Source of the DNA: a bacterium
GTDB taxonomy: Bacteria; Pseudomonadota; Gammaproteobacteria; GCA-002705445; GCA-002716945
NCBI GenBank assembly: GCA_029979505.1
Contig: JAPOHH010000010.1
Coordinates: 1-33,595, forward strand
Reading direction: 5' to 3'
DNA length: 33,595 bases
Position numbers and translations under genes: made by a program. The first letter of the stretch is position 1, and each line of letters begins with the position of its first letter. The notes under the pieces were generated by a model. That model was not told the DNA's origin. It did no database searches and saw nothing but the letters and a program-made list of their open reading frames with translations. Positions 27,017 to 33,595 of the stretch are shown here, one piece after another.

Positions 27017-28591
27017 ATGACAACAACTTCTGAATTCGAACAATTACTGGAATCTAATATTTCGCAATTAAATATGACGCCTGGTGAAATCATTCCAGCA
27101 ACTGTCATTGATATAAAGAATGATTTCGTTATTACAAGTGTTGGACTAAAATCGGAAGGTATAATTCCAAAAAGCCAGTTTATTAATTCTAACGGTGAGT
27201 TAGAAGTTGCAATAGGTGATATAGTTGAGGTTACGCTTGATTTAGTAGAGGATGGTTATGGCGAAACAATTCTATCAAGAGAAAAAGCAAAACGAAAAAA
27301 AGTTTGGTCTACATTAGAAAATCTTTTAAAAAACCAGGAAGTTGTATCCGGAAAAGTCTGCGGTAAAGTAAAAGGCGGCTTTACTGTCGAACTAATGGAT
27401 GTGAAAGCATTTCTTCCAGGTTCATTAGTTGATGTAAGACCAACAAAAGAGACAGACTACCTTGAGGGCAAAACATTAGACTTTAAAATTATTAAAATGG
27501 ATAAAGTTAGAAATAACATTGTCCTATCCAGAAAAGCAGTATTACTAGACCAAAATTCAAGTTCAGAAGAGATTAAAGAAAAATATGCAGAAGGTAACAT
27601 AACTAAGGGATTTGTTAAAAACTTGACAGACTATGGCGCATTCATTGATCTTGGTGGCATAGACGGTTTGTTACATATTACAGATATATCATGGAAACGT
27701 ATTAATCATCCTCAAGAAATACTTAAAGTTGGAGATGAAATAGATGTAAAGGTTCTTAAATTTGATGAAGAAAAAAATAGAGTTAGTCTTGGAATGAAAC
27801 AACTGACTGATGATCCGTGGGAAAAAGTCGAGGGAAATATTGAACTTAACTCTGTTTATGAAAGTAAAGTTGTCAACATTGCTGATTATGGCGTTTTTGT
27901 AGATTTAGGCGACAGCATTGAAGGTCTTATAAGAACATCTGAGTTAGACTGGACTAATAAAAATATTAGTCCGAAAAAAGTACTAAACTTAGGAGATAAA
28001 GTAAATGTTAAAGTGATAGAAATTGACGAGGAGAAAAGAAGACTTTCTTTAAGCTATAAGCAATGTTTACCTAACCCATGGGAAGAATTCTCAAGTAAAC
28101 ACAATAAAGGTGATTTGATTAAAAGTGAAATTAAATCTATAACCGACTTCGGTATTTTTGTTGGTCTAGACGGTGGCATTGACGGATTAGTTCATATATC
28201 TGATGTCACTAATATAGGTAAGCCAGAAGATTTTATAAGATCATATAAAAAAGGTAATCTAATCGAAACAATCGTTCTCTCTATTGATGCTGAAAGAGAG
28301 AGAATATCGCTAGGTTTGAAGCAAAATCTTGAGTCAAACTTTGAATCACTTACACAAGATTTGGAGTCTGGTTCTGAAATATCTGCTGAAGTTGTAAGTG
28401 TATCTGATACAGGTGTATATCTTAAATTAGATAATAACATTACTGGTTCACTTAAACTTCTCCAAAAAGAGCTTCGAGATATTCTTGAAAATAAATCATT
28501 AGAAGTTAGTCAAAAAATACAATGCAATATCAAATCTATCGACAAAAAAAACTACCAAGTCATTTGCATACTTACAAGTAATAGTGAATAA
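27017..28591 (+). CDS. rpsA: 30S ribosomal protein S1
   Basis: S1 binds mRNA on the 30S subunit and helps recruit messages lacking strong Shine-Dalgarno sequences, which is relevant here since few genes in the window have one. Six S1 (OB-fold) repeats can be traced at about residues 22-87, 105-170, 192-260, 277-347, 364-434 and 450-520. Repeats 3-5 carry strong 'DYGAFIDLGGIDGLLHITDISW'-type cores (e.g. positions 206-226), while the last is divergent, as in other S1 proteins. Length 524 against 557 in E. coli; the C-terminal tail is shorter. It overlaps ihfB by 8 nt. Confidence 0.97.
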   Translation: MTTTSEFEQLLESNISQLNMTPGEIIPATVIDIKNDFVITSVGLKSEGIIPKSQFINSNGELEVAIGDIVEVTLDLVEDGYGETILSREKAKRKKVWSTLENLLKNQEVVSGKVCGKVKGGFTVELMDVKAFLPGSLVDVRPTKETDYLEGKTLDFKIIKMDKVRNNIVLSRKAVLLDQNSSSEEIKEKYAEGNITKGFVKNLTDYGAFIDLGGIDGLLHITDISWKRINHPQEILKVGDEIDVKVLKFDEEKNRVSLGMKQLTDDPWEKVEGNIELNSVYESKVVNIADYGVFVDLGDSIEGLIRTSELDWTNKNISPKKVLNLGDKVNVKVIEIDEEKRRLSLSYKQCLPNPWEEFSSKHNKGDLIKSEIKSITDFGIFVGLDGGIDGLVHISDVTNIGKPEDFIRSYKKGNLIETIVLSIDAERERISLGLKQNLESNFESLTQDLESGSEISAEVVSVSDTGVYLKLDNNITGSLKLLQKELRDILENKSLEVSQKIQCNIKSIDKKNYQVICILTSNSE

Positions 28592-28862
28592 GTCTGACAT
28601 CATCAATCTAGTAAGCGAAAATAATAATTTAGGCTTGTCTGATGTTGAATATTCAATAAAAAAAATTATTGATTATATGAGTGCAAACTTATACCAGGGT
28701 GAACGAATAGAAATAAGAGGCTTCGGCACATTCTGTCTCCATACACACCAATCACGGATAGCAAGAAACCCTAAGACTGGAGATAAAATTGCATTAGAAA
28801 GAAGAAACACTGTTCATTTTAAGCCGAGCAAAGAACTTAAATCTAGAGTTAATAATATCTAA
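28584..28862 (+). CDS. ihfB: Integration host factor subunit beta
   Basis: IhfB with IhfA forms the sequence-specific DNA-bending protein IHF. The 92-residue sequence shows the HU/IHF fold with 'ERIEIRGFGTFCLHTHQSRIARNPKTGDKI', including the intercalating Pro in 'RNPKTG', and ends 'VHFKPSKELKSRVN'. Position right after rpsA is the conserved location of ihfB, which favours this subunit over HU or IhfA. The GTG start at 28584 lies inside the end of rpsA. Confidence 0.95.
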   Translation: MNKSDIINLVSENNNLGLSDVEYSIKKIIDYMSANLYQGERIEIRGFGTFCLHTHQSRIARNPKTGDKIALERRNTVHFKPSKELKSRVNNI

Positions 28863-28899
28863 TCTATTCAATCTAATAAAATTGCTCTAGAATATACGA

Positions 28900-29196
28900 A
28901 TGGGAAGGTTATTTTTTCTAATATTTACTACTATATTGATAACTATTTCAGTAGTAATAACTACACATAATACTCAGTCTATTAATTTTGATATATATTT
29001 ACATAATTACGAACTCCCTTTATCTCTACTTATACTGTATTTCTTCATTGCTGGAATTATTACAACTCTCATCTATCTTATAAGTATTATTATTTCTTAC
29101 AAAAAAAGAATTAGAGAAATGAAAAATGCATTACAAAATAATCAAGAAGAGTTAGATAATCTCCGAAGAAATCCATTACGAGATGGCACTGAATGA
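28900..29196 (+). CDS. lapA: LapA, lipopolysaccharide assembly protein A
   Basis: LapA (YciS) is a small inner-membrane protein working with LapB in regulating LPS synthesis through LpxC proteolysis by FtsH. The 98-residue protein has two membrane helices (about residues 4-23 and 40-65), with an 'HNTQSINFDIYLHNYELPLSLLI' periplasmic segment between them, and a charged cytoplasmic helix at the C-terminus ('YKKRIREMKNALQNNQEELDNL'), likely a short coiled coil. It overlaps lapB by 4 nt. The 37-nt gap after ihfB is the largest in this run and could hold a weak internal promoter. Confidence 0.9.
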   Translation: MGRLFFLIFTTILITISVVITTHNTQSINFDIYLHNYELPLSLLILYFFIAGIITTLIYLISIIISYKKRIREMKNALQNNQEELDNLRRNPLRDGTE

Positions 29197-30350
29197 TAGA
29201 AATACTTATTTTCTCAATCATAGCGTTATTAATAGTTATTTACGGTATTAATAAAAATATAAACAGTTCTAATACTACTCATAATATTTATAGCTCAGAA
29301 TATTACCGAGGTTTAAATTATCTTTTAAATAATGAAGATGATAAAGCTTTAAAAATATTCACTGATCTCATAGATGTTGATAGCTCTACAATTGAAACTC
29401 ATTTAGCACTGGGTGGGGTATATAGAAGAAGAGGTGAGTTTGATAAAGCAATACTTATTCACCAAAATTTACTATCAAGACCTAAGTTGGATAAAAGTAT
29501 TAAAAATCAAACTTTATATGAACTTGCAAAAGATTTTTTCTCAGCTGGTCTATATGATAAATCTGAAAAAATTTTAATAAATTTGAAAGAAAATAAATCA
29601 TACTCTGAATCATGTAATGAGTACCTATTATTGATTTATGAGCTTTCAAAGGACTGGGATAGTGCAATTAAATTTACTAAAAATCTTAAACAAAAAAATA
29701 TTAGAAATTCATATATTGATGTAATCATTTCTCATTATTATTGTGAGAAAGCTAAGGACTACAAAAAAGATAATCAATTAAACAAATCTATAACTGTGTT
29801 AAGAAAAGCTATTGATATTAATGATCATTGTAAACGCGCCTATGTAACTCTGTTTGAGTTGAATGCACAATCCAATCCAAGCTCAGCATTAGATAATCTC
29901 AAAATATTACTAGAAATTGACTCACAATACTTGATAATTTTATCTGATGAAATTGTCAAACTATCTACAACGCATCAAGATAATAAAATTGATAAAATAA
30001 TATATGATATTATTCTCAAGTTTTCAAATGATCATAACTTTTCACCTATACTTTATGAATACATGTTTAATTTAAATGGTTTTGATTCACCTGAAGAATA
30101 CATTAATTTGACCAAAGACAATATATTCACAAATATATTTAATAATCTTTATCTAACAAAAAACTCTAATGATAATACTTCTCTGAGTAACAATGACCTT
30201 CTTGCATTAATAAAAAATAATTTCTTGACATATAATTGTACAAACTGTGGTTACACAGCTAAGAATCATATCTGGCAATGTCCATCATGTAATCATTGGG
30301 AGACAATTAAGCCAATCACAATCAGCGAGAGGGTTACATATAATGCATGA
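29193..30350 (+). CDS. lapB: LapB, lipopolysaccharide assembly protein B (YciM)
   Basis: LapB couples LPS levels to LpxC degradation by FtsH. An N-terminal membrane anchor (about residues 3-19) is followed by TPR repeats ('YYRGLNYLLNNEDDKALKIF', 'LALGGVYRRRGEFDKAILIH', 'YELAKDFFSAGLYDKSEKIL' and further weak ones). A C-terminal rubredoxin-type zinc/iron knuckle has Cys349, Cys352, Cys363 and Cys366 ('CTNCGY' and 'CPSCNHW'). Length 385 agrees with E. coli (389). The final codons overlap pyrF by 8 nt, as in the conserved lapA-lapB-pyrF cluster. Confidence 0.95.
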   Translation: MIEILIFSIIALLIVIYGINKNINSSNTTHNIYSSEYYRGLNYLLNNEDDKALKIFTDLIDVDSSTIETHLALGGVYRRRGEFDKAILIHQNLLSRPKLDKSIKNQTLYELAKDFFSAGLYDKSEKILINLKENKSYSESCNEYLLLIYELSKDWDSAIKFTKNLKQKNIRNSYIDVIISHYYCEKAKDYKKDNQLNKSITVLRKAIDINDHCKRAYVTLFELNAQSNPSSALDNLKILLEIDSQYLIILSDEIVKLSTTHQDNKIDKIIYDIILKFSNDHNFSPILYEYMFNLNGFDSPEEYINLTKDNIFTNIFNNLYLTKNSNDNTSLSNNDLLALIKNNFLTYNCTNCGYTAKNHIWQCPSCNHWETIKPITISERVTYNA

Positions 30351-31020
30351 TGATAAAAAAATAATAGTTGCTTTAGATTATGATAATATTGATTCAGCTC
30401 TAAAATTTATCGAATCTATTGATCCTTCTTTATGTAGAATCAAGATTGGCAAAGAGCTTTTTACTAAGTACGGTCCAAATATTATTAATTGTATCCATGA
30501 AAGAGGATTTGAAATCTTTTTAGATTTAAAATTTCATGATATACCTACAACCGTTTATAAAGCATGTGTGTCTGCATTTTCACTTAATATTTGGATGTTA
30601 AATATACATTTATCTGGTGGTTATGATATGGCTAGTTCAGCCATGAAAGCCAAGAAAGACTGTCAATCTGATTCAAAACTGATTGGCGTTACTGCACTGA
30701 CTAGTCTATCTGATAATGATTGTATAAAGATTTATGGATGTAAAAGATTAGAGCAATTAAAAAGACTAAGAGATATTGGGCTAGACGCAAATATTGACGG
30801 TTTTGTCTGTTCACCGCATGACATCAATACTTTAGAAGCAAACACCAAAATATTTGTAACACCAGGTATCAGAATTAAAAATAATGCTCATGACCATTAT
30901 AAAGTATTAACACCAGTAGAAGCATTGCAACTAGGATCCACCTACCTTGTTATAGGAAGAAGCATTACAGAGAGCTTAAATCCAAGCGAAGAACTAAAAG
31001 GAATTTATCAATCTTTATAA
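30343..31020 (+). CDS. pyrF: Orotidine 5'-phosphate decarboxylase
   Basis: PyrF makes UMP from OMP. It is a TIM barrel with 'VALDYDNIDSAL' at the N-terminus, Lys36 in 'CRIKIGKELF', the catalytic charge network Asp61-Lys63-Asp66 in 'FLDLKFHDIPTT', and the phosphate-binding 'VTPGIRI' and 'YLVIGRSIT'. I chose the ATG at 30343 (225 aa, close to the E. coli 245). An in-frame ATG at 30247 would overlap lapB by over 100 nt and precede the family's usual N-terminus. The stop abuts the opposite-strand kinase stop. Confidence 0.95.
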   Translation: MHDDKKIIVALDYDNIDSALKFIESIDPSLCRIKIGKELFTKYGPNIINCIHERGFEIFLDLKFHDIPTTVYKACVSAFSLNIWMLNIHLSGGYDMASSAMKAKKDCQSDSKLIGVTALTSLSDNDCIKIYGCKRLEQLKRLRDIGLDANIDGFVCSPHDINTLEANTKIFVTPGIRIKNNAHDHYKVLTPVEALQLGSTYLVIGRSITESLNPSEELKGIYQSL

Positions 31021-32007
31021 TTCAGACTTAAGTTTTAAGTACTCATCTTCGCTATCGAATTTGGCTCCATACGTTTGAATAATTTGTCCTGCACACTTAT
31101 TGGCAAACTCAATGGATTCGGTAATCGTATTGTTATTTGTCTTTGATAAAATATACGCTGCTAAAAACATATCTCCTGCACCTGTGAGATCAACAGGAGT
31201 AACATTTTTACACATCACATAGTCAAGATTACCATCATAATAAACATAAGCCCCTTTACTACCTGAAGTAACTACTATTTCGTTTGAAAAATCACTTAGG
31301 AACTTTATTGCATCATTGATATTATCTGTCGAAGAAATATTATATGCTTCTTGCTGATTACAAAAAATAATATCAAATCTTTTATAGATTAGCTCTAACA
31401 TATTATCTTTAAAGAAATTTACTACATTAGGGTCTGATAAAGTGATAATCTTTTTTATATTATTTTCATTAGCAACTTCGAGACAGTACTTAGCGACATC
31501 ATTAGCACTGTTGGAGGTAACTAGATATCCCTCAATTAATAGATATTCAGAACTTAATATTAATTCTTTAGAGATATCCTCTATTGCTAAATCAGAGGAC
31601 ACGCCGAGGTAGGTATACATCGTTCTCTCATAATCTGGAGTAATTAAAACTATGCATTCACCAGTTGTGCCTTCTTGAACTTGATTGATAGCCGAATGCA
31701 TACCAACAAATTTCAATGACTCCTCAAAAGTAGCGCCAACATTGTCTTTTGAAACTCTTCCTGTAAAAGATACATTTTCTCCAAACTGGGCAAGAGCATA
31801 CAAAGAATTTGCAACTGATCCGCCAGGCATCATTTTTACAATTCCATGTTTTTTCTTAAGTTCATTACTTAATCTACTATGATTTTCATAGTCATTTAGC
31901 TCCATACATCCTTTTGTCAAGTTTAGCTGTTTAAGTTCATCATTTGAAACTTTGTATTCACTATCGACAAGTGCATTTCCAATTCCATATATAAGCATTT
32001 TTTCCAT
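31015..32007 (-). CDS. PfkB-family kinase, adenosine-kinase-like
   Basis: This is a ribokinase-superfamily sugar/nucleoside kinase. 'MPGGSVANSLYALAQFG' (about residues 60-76) is the PfkB signature 1 glycine motif. 'DLTGAGDMFLAAYIL' (about 273-287) holds signature 2 with the anion hole and catalytic Asp279. The overall pattern ('YGIGNALVDSEYKVS', 'GRVSKDNVGATF', 'TMYTYLGVSSDL') resembles the adenosine-kinase-like branch common in marine bacteria, so nucleoside salvage is the best guess; the substrate cannot be read from sequence. Length 330. It is separated by 1 nt from zapE upstream and meets pyrF end to end (overlap of 6 nt). Confidence 0.85.
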   Translation of the reverse strand: MEKMLIYGIGNALVDSEYKVSNDELKQLNLTKGCMELNDYENHSRLSNELKKKHGIVKMMPGGSVANSLYALAQFGENVSFTGRVSKDNVGATFEESLKFVGMHSAINQVQEGTTGECIVLITPDYERTMYTYLGVSSDLAIEDISKELILSSEYLLIEGYLVTSNSANDVAKYCLEVANENNIKKIITLSDPNVVNFFKDNMLELIYKRFDIIFCNQQEAYNISSTDNINDAIKFLSDFSNEIVVTSGSKGAYVYYDGNLDYVMCKNVTPVDLTGAGDMFLAAYILSKTNNNTITESIEFANKCAGQIIQTYGAKFDSEDEYLKLKSEL

Positions 32008-32008
32008 T

Positions 32009-33064
32009 TTATTCCTTCATATTTGTTAAATAATTTATACTTTGCATTTCATTCACTCTACTTTGACATCTAGACCAAAGACTTTTTAGTTTATCACCTG
32101 TATATAAACTATTACATGTATAGTCTTTGAAAAAAAACTTAATTTTCATTTTATTCCTATAACAAATATCAATGAATGATATAAACCTTCTTATGAGATC
32201 CGCTGAGTTATCATCACACTCAATGAAATCATTAATAAAAATCCACTCAGTCTTCTCAGATATTTCTATGTATTCTTTATCACCTCCTGCTTCTTTAAAA
32301 AAATCAGCAAAAGAAATCCATAAAAAATCACTTGATACAGCCTTACAGCTAAATACTCTTGAGTTAATTTTACATTCTTTATGAAAGCTTAAATTTTCAA
32401 AATTATCTTCTAAAAATTCTCTAATGCTGTTGTCGTCATAGATGCGATTAGCGTTATTATTCAAATTTACAATATTTCTCGATCTGTAGTCTATCAACCC
32501 CTCAATTTTGTGAATATTAAGTGATTTTTTCATTATTTCTATTTCATTTATGAATATTTCTCTTTGTAGTCCATCTTCATACAAATCATCAGGATGTGCG
32601 TTTGAAGTTAGATACAGTGTGACATTTAATTTAATGAGCTGATTTAGAAGATTTCCAATAATCATTGCATCTGTAATATCTTCAACTTGAAATTCATCTA
32701 TGAAAATGACCTTAGATTTTTTACTTAAATCTCTAGCTATGATATTCAAAGGATTCTTCTTACCTGATAAGTATGTTAAATCTTGATGTACACTCTGCAT
32801 GAATTCCATATAGTGATATGATGCCTTTCTTTCAGTTAGTAAATTAAAAAAAGATTTTGTAATTAAAGTCTTTCCTCTCCCTACATCACCCCATACATAA
32901 AAGCTTCTTTTAGATGATTTAGCTTCTAACTTGTTGTTTAGATTCTTTTCAGGCTGTATTGATTTTATTAGTGCATGAACTAAATTTAACTGTGCAGAAT
33001 CTAAATTTATTCTTCTTTTCTCTAAATTTTTTATAATATAGTCAATCATTATCTTTTTAAGCAT
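32009..33064 (-). CDS. zapE: ZapE, AFG1-like cell-division ATPase
   Basis: ZapE is an AFG1/LACE1-type AAA+ protein that interacts with FtsZ during constriction. Walker A is 'YVWGDVGRGKTLI' (about residues 56-68), Walker B is 'KVIFIDEFQVEDITDAM', and the sensor is 'LYLTSNAHPDDLYEDGLQREIF'. The C-terminus 'SRCQSRVNEMQSINYL' is characteristic. I use the ATG at 33064 (351 aa); the ATG at 33049 is also possible. The frame is open further upstream, but that extension would run into the tRNA-like sequence and has no family counterpart. Confidence 0.94.
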   Translation of the reverse strand: MLKKIMIDYIIKNLEKRRINLDSAQLNLVHALIKSIQPEKNLNNKLEAKSSKRSFYVWGDVGRGKTLITKSFFNLLTERKASYHYMEFMQSVHQDLTYLSGKKNPLNIIARDLSKKSKVIFIDEFQVEDITDAMIIGNLLNQLIKLNVTLYLTSNAHPDDLYEDGLQREIFINEIEIMKKSLNIHKIEGLIDYRSRNIVNLNNNANRIYDDNSIREFLEDNFENLSFHKECKINSRVFSCKAVSSDFLWISFADFFKEAGGDKEYIEISEKTEWIFINDFIECDDNSADLIRRFISFIDICYRNKMKIKFFFKDYTCNSLYTGDKLKSLWSRCQSRVNEMQSINYLTNMKE

Positions 33065-33089
33065 TACTAATAATGTGTAACTTTTTAAT

Positions 33090-33140
33090 ACCACTGATCG
33101 GACTCGAACCGATACTTTCTTGCGAAAAAGGGATTTTGAG
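33090..33140 (-). tRNA. 3' half of a class II tRNA, probably tRNA-Leu(CAA) remnant
   Basis: On the minus strand, 33113-33097 forms a perfect T arm (ATCGG, loop TTCGAGT, CCGAT), followed by a 7-nt acceptor strand CAGTGGT and A73. Upstream of it are a variable-arm hairpin (CTTTTT-CGCA-AGAAAG, 33130-33115) and CTCAAAATCCCT, which looks like the anticodon loop and 3' stem of tRNA-Leu(CAA) (anticodon at 33138-33136). The matching 5' half is missing: the sequence before the anticodon does not pair with TCCCT, there is no leucine D arm, and no ACCACTG acceptor strand is found (only ACCACAG, 106 nt away). I read it as a tRNA fragment, possibly an attachment-site scar. Confidence 0.5.
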
Positions 33141-33263
33141 AACTTCGAGTTCACCAACCCCACATTTCAATTATTCTAACATAAACTACTGTGGTATATT
33201 TTAACTTATCAGAATACTAAATTTGTGTTGTCTATCAAAACATAACATAATCAAGGAATTAAT

Positions 33264-33272
33264 TGTTATAAT
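33264..33272 (+). promoter_or_regulatory. Extended -10 promoter of the 62-aa ORF
   Basis: TGTTATAAT is a perfect extended -10 element (TGn plus TATAAT). It ends 6 nt before the ATG at 33279, so transcription would begin at about the start codon and the mRNA would be leaderless. Confidence 0.5.
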
Positions 33273-33278
33273 CAATAT

Positions 33279-33467
33279 ATGAAACTCACAGATAATGAAA
33301 AACGAGATGTAGTAAAACTCATTGAAGAAGGTAGGGTTCTACCTGAAAAATATCGCTTTCTACTATTTGATGAATCTAAACAAATTGAACTAACCTGGAA
33401 AGAGGGACGGAGATCACCAACCATGATGCAACCACATTACAGTCGTCCAACGTTGGATCAAATATAA
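33279..33467 (+). CDS. Short protein resembling the N-terminus of a DNA methyltransferase
   Basis: The frame encodes 62 residues. The first ~40 ('KLTDNEKRDVVKLIEEG', 'LPEKYRFLLFDESKQIELTW') resemble, from memory, the N-terminal segment of some site-specific DNA methyltransferases (pattern: LIExGKPLPxKYRxxLFxDxxEVELxWNGK). The remaining 20 residues (ending HYSRPTLDQI) do not continue that family, and no methyltransferase motif (DPPY, FxGxG) follows in any frame before the window ends. It may be a truncated remnant or a free-standing small protein. It has an excellent extended -10 element and likely a leaderless start. It lies next to the tRNA fragment, so it may belong to an integrated element. 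Confidence 0.45.
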   Translation: MKLTDNEKRDVVKLIEEGRVLPEKYRFLLFDESKQIELTWKEGRRSPTMMQPHYSRPTLDQI

Positions 33468-33586
33468 GTTTTGATTATTTTGATGCACAATCTTTTTTTG
33501 AAATCGAAAATTTTTCAGTTCAGCAGGGGCGTTCAAACATCGAGTTTTGACTGAAAAGTTTTTGAGTCAAACCCAAGATCTATTAA

Positions 33587-33594
33587 AAGGAGGT
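33587..33594 (+). promoter_or_regulatory. Strong Shine-Dalgarno sequence at the right edge
   Basis: AAGGAGGT at the end of the window is a full-length Shine-Dalgarno sequence, so a plus-strand gene probably starts just outside. Most genes in the window have weak or no such site. From 33468 to this point I see no coding frame of convincing length. Confidence 0.45.
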
Positions 33595-33595
33595 C

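Noticed and set aside
30247-30342. Upstream ATG start for pyrF
   Set aside because: It would overlap the conserved LapB cysteine knuckle by over 100 nt. The ATG at 30343 directly precedes the family's first strand.
33065-33163. N-terminal extension of zapE to 33163
   Set aside because: The added residues are basic, read across the tRNA-like T arm, and do not match ZapE N-termini.
33090-33195. A complete tRNA from 33195 to 33090 (minus) using ACCACAG as the acceptor 5' strand
   Set aside because: A GTTT...GAAT D-like arm follows ACCACAG, but the acceptor has an A-A mismatch, no anticodon stem pairs, and the total of 106 nt is too long. A covariance search could overturn this.
33586-33595. 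Reverse complement of the 16S rRNA 3' end (anti-Shine-Dalgarno) at the right edge
   Set aside because: A minus-strand 16S gene would read AAGGAGGTGATCC here. The base after AAGGAGGT is C, so a Shine-Dalgarno site is more likely.
1-33595. CRISPR arrays, rRNA genes, transposases, riboswitches
   Set aside because: No regularly spaced repeats, rRNA-like blocks, transposase motifs or long structured 5' leaders were seen. Nearly all sequence is accounted for by overlapping genes.

Overview
The window is a very AT-rich (about 70% A+T by eye), gene-dense piece of a gammaproteobacterial chromosome. The gene orders leuC-leuD-leuB-asd-(fimV-like)-truA-trpF-trpB-trpA-accD-folC-(SPOR)-cvpA-purF, gph/mupP-ubiG-amidohydrolase divergent from gyrA, and pheA-hisC-tyrA-aroA-cmk-rpsA-ihfB-lapA-lapB-pyrF match those known from Pseudomonas-like and other gammaproteobacteria. 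Small protein sizes, 1-20 nt overlaps between most neighbours, overlapping stop codons at convergent pairs and almost no regulatory space suggest a streamlined genome, for example a SAR86-like marine lineage. Complete amino-acid pathway genes argue against a strongly decayed host-dependent symbiont. The exact taxon is inference.

Layout. (1) 1-990: the end of a carboxymuconolactone-decarboxylase-family gene, then an accessory patch holding an orphan three-helix membrane protein flanked by a 21-bp direct repeat, a tandem GGGGGC motif and an intact tRNA-Arg(CCT). (2) 1022-2520: tsaB (tRNA t6A synthesis) tail-to-tail with psd (phosphatidylethanolamine synthesis). (3) 2627-16985: one uninterrupted 16-gene plus-strand run (aroC, leuCDB, asd, a mini-FimV, truA, trpFBA, accD, folC, a DedD-like SPOR protein, cvpA, purF, a YkuD protein). 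The largest internal gap is 22 nt, so it may be a single 14-kb transcript. (4) 16982-19396, minus: a HAD phosphatase (Gph/MupP), ubiG, and an amidohydrolase-fold protein that has lost its metal ligands. (5) 19495-31020, plus: gyrA, pheA, hisC, tyrA, aroA, cmk, rpsA, ihfB, lapA, lapB, pyrF. (6) 31015-33064, minus: a PfkB/adenosine-kinase-like gene and zapE. (7) 33065-33595: what looks like only the 3' half of a tRNA-Leu(CAA), a small ORF resembling the start of a DNA methyltransferase, and a strong Shine-Dalgarno sequence for a gene beyond the edge. This may be the boundary of an integrated element extending to the right.

Functionally the window is dominated by chorismate and aromatic amino acid synthesis (aroA, aroC, pheA, tyrA, hisC, trpFBA), leucine and aspartate-family synthesis (leuBCD, asd), nucleotides (purF, pyrF, cmk), folate, fatty-acid initiation, envelope control (psd, lapAB, cvpA, SPOR, YkuD, HAD phosphatase), and core information processing (gyrA, rpsA, ihfB, truA, tsaB). 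I see no CRISPR, rRNA, transposase or complete integrase. No clearly new multi-gene system is visible. The best leads are the two possible integration scars at the ends, the dead amidohydrolase, the miniature FimV, a possible cytosolic peptidoglycan-recycling pair, and a PheA whose phenylalanine-binding motifs are altered.
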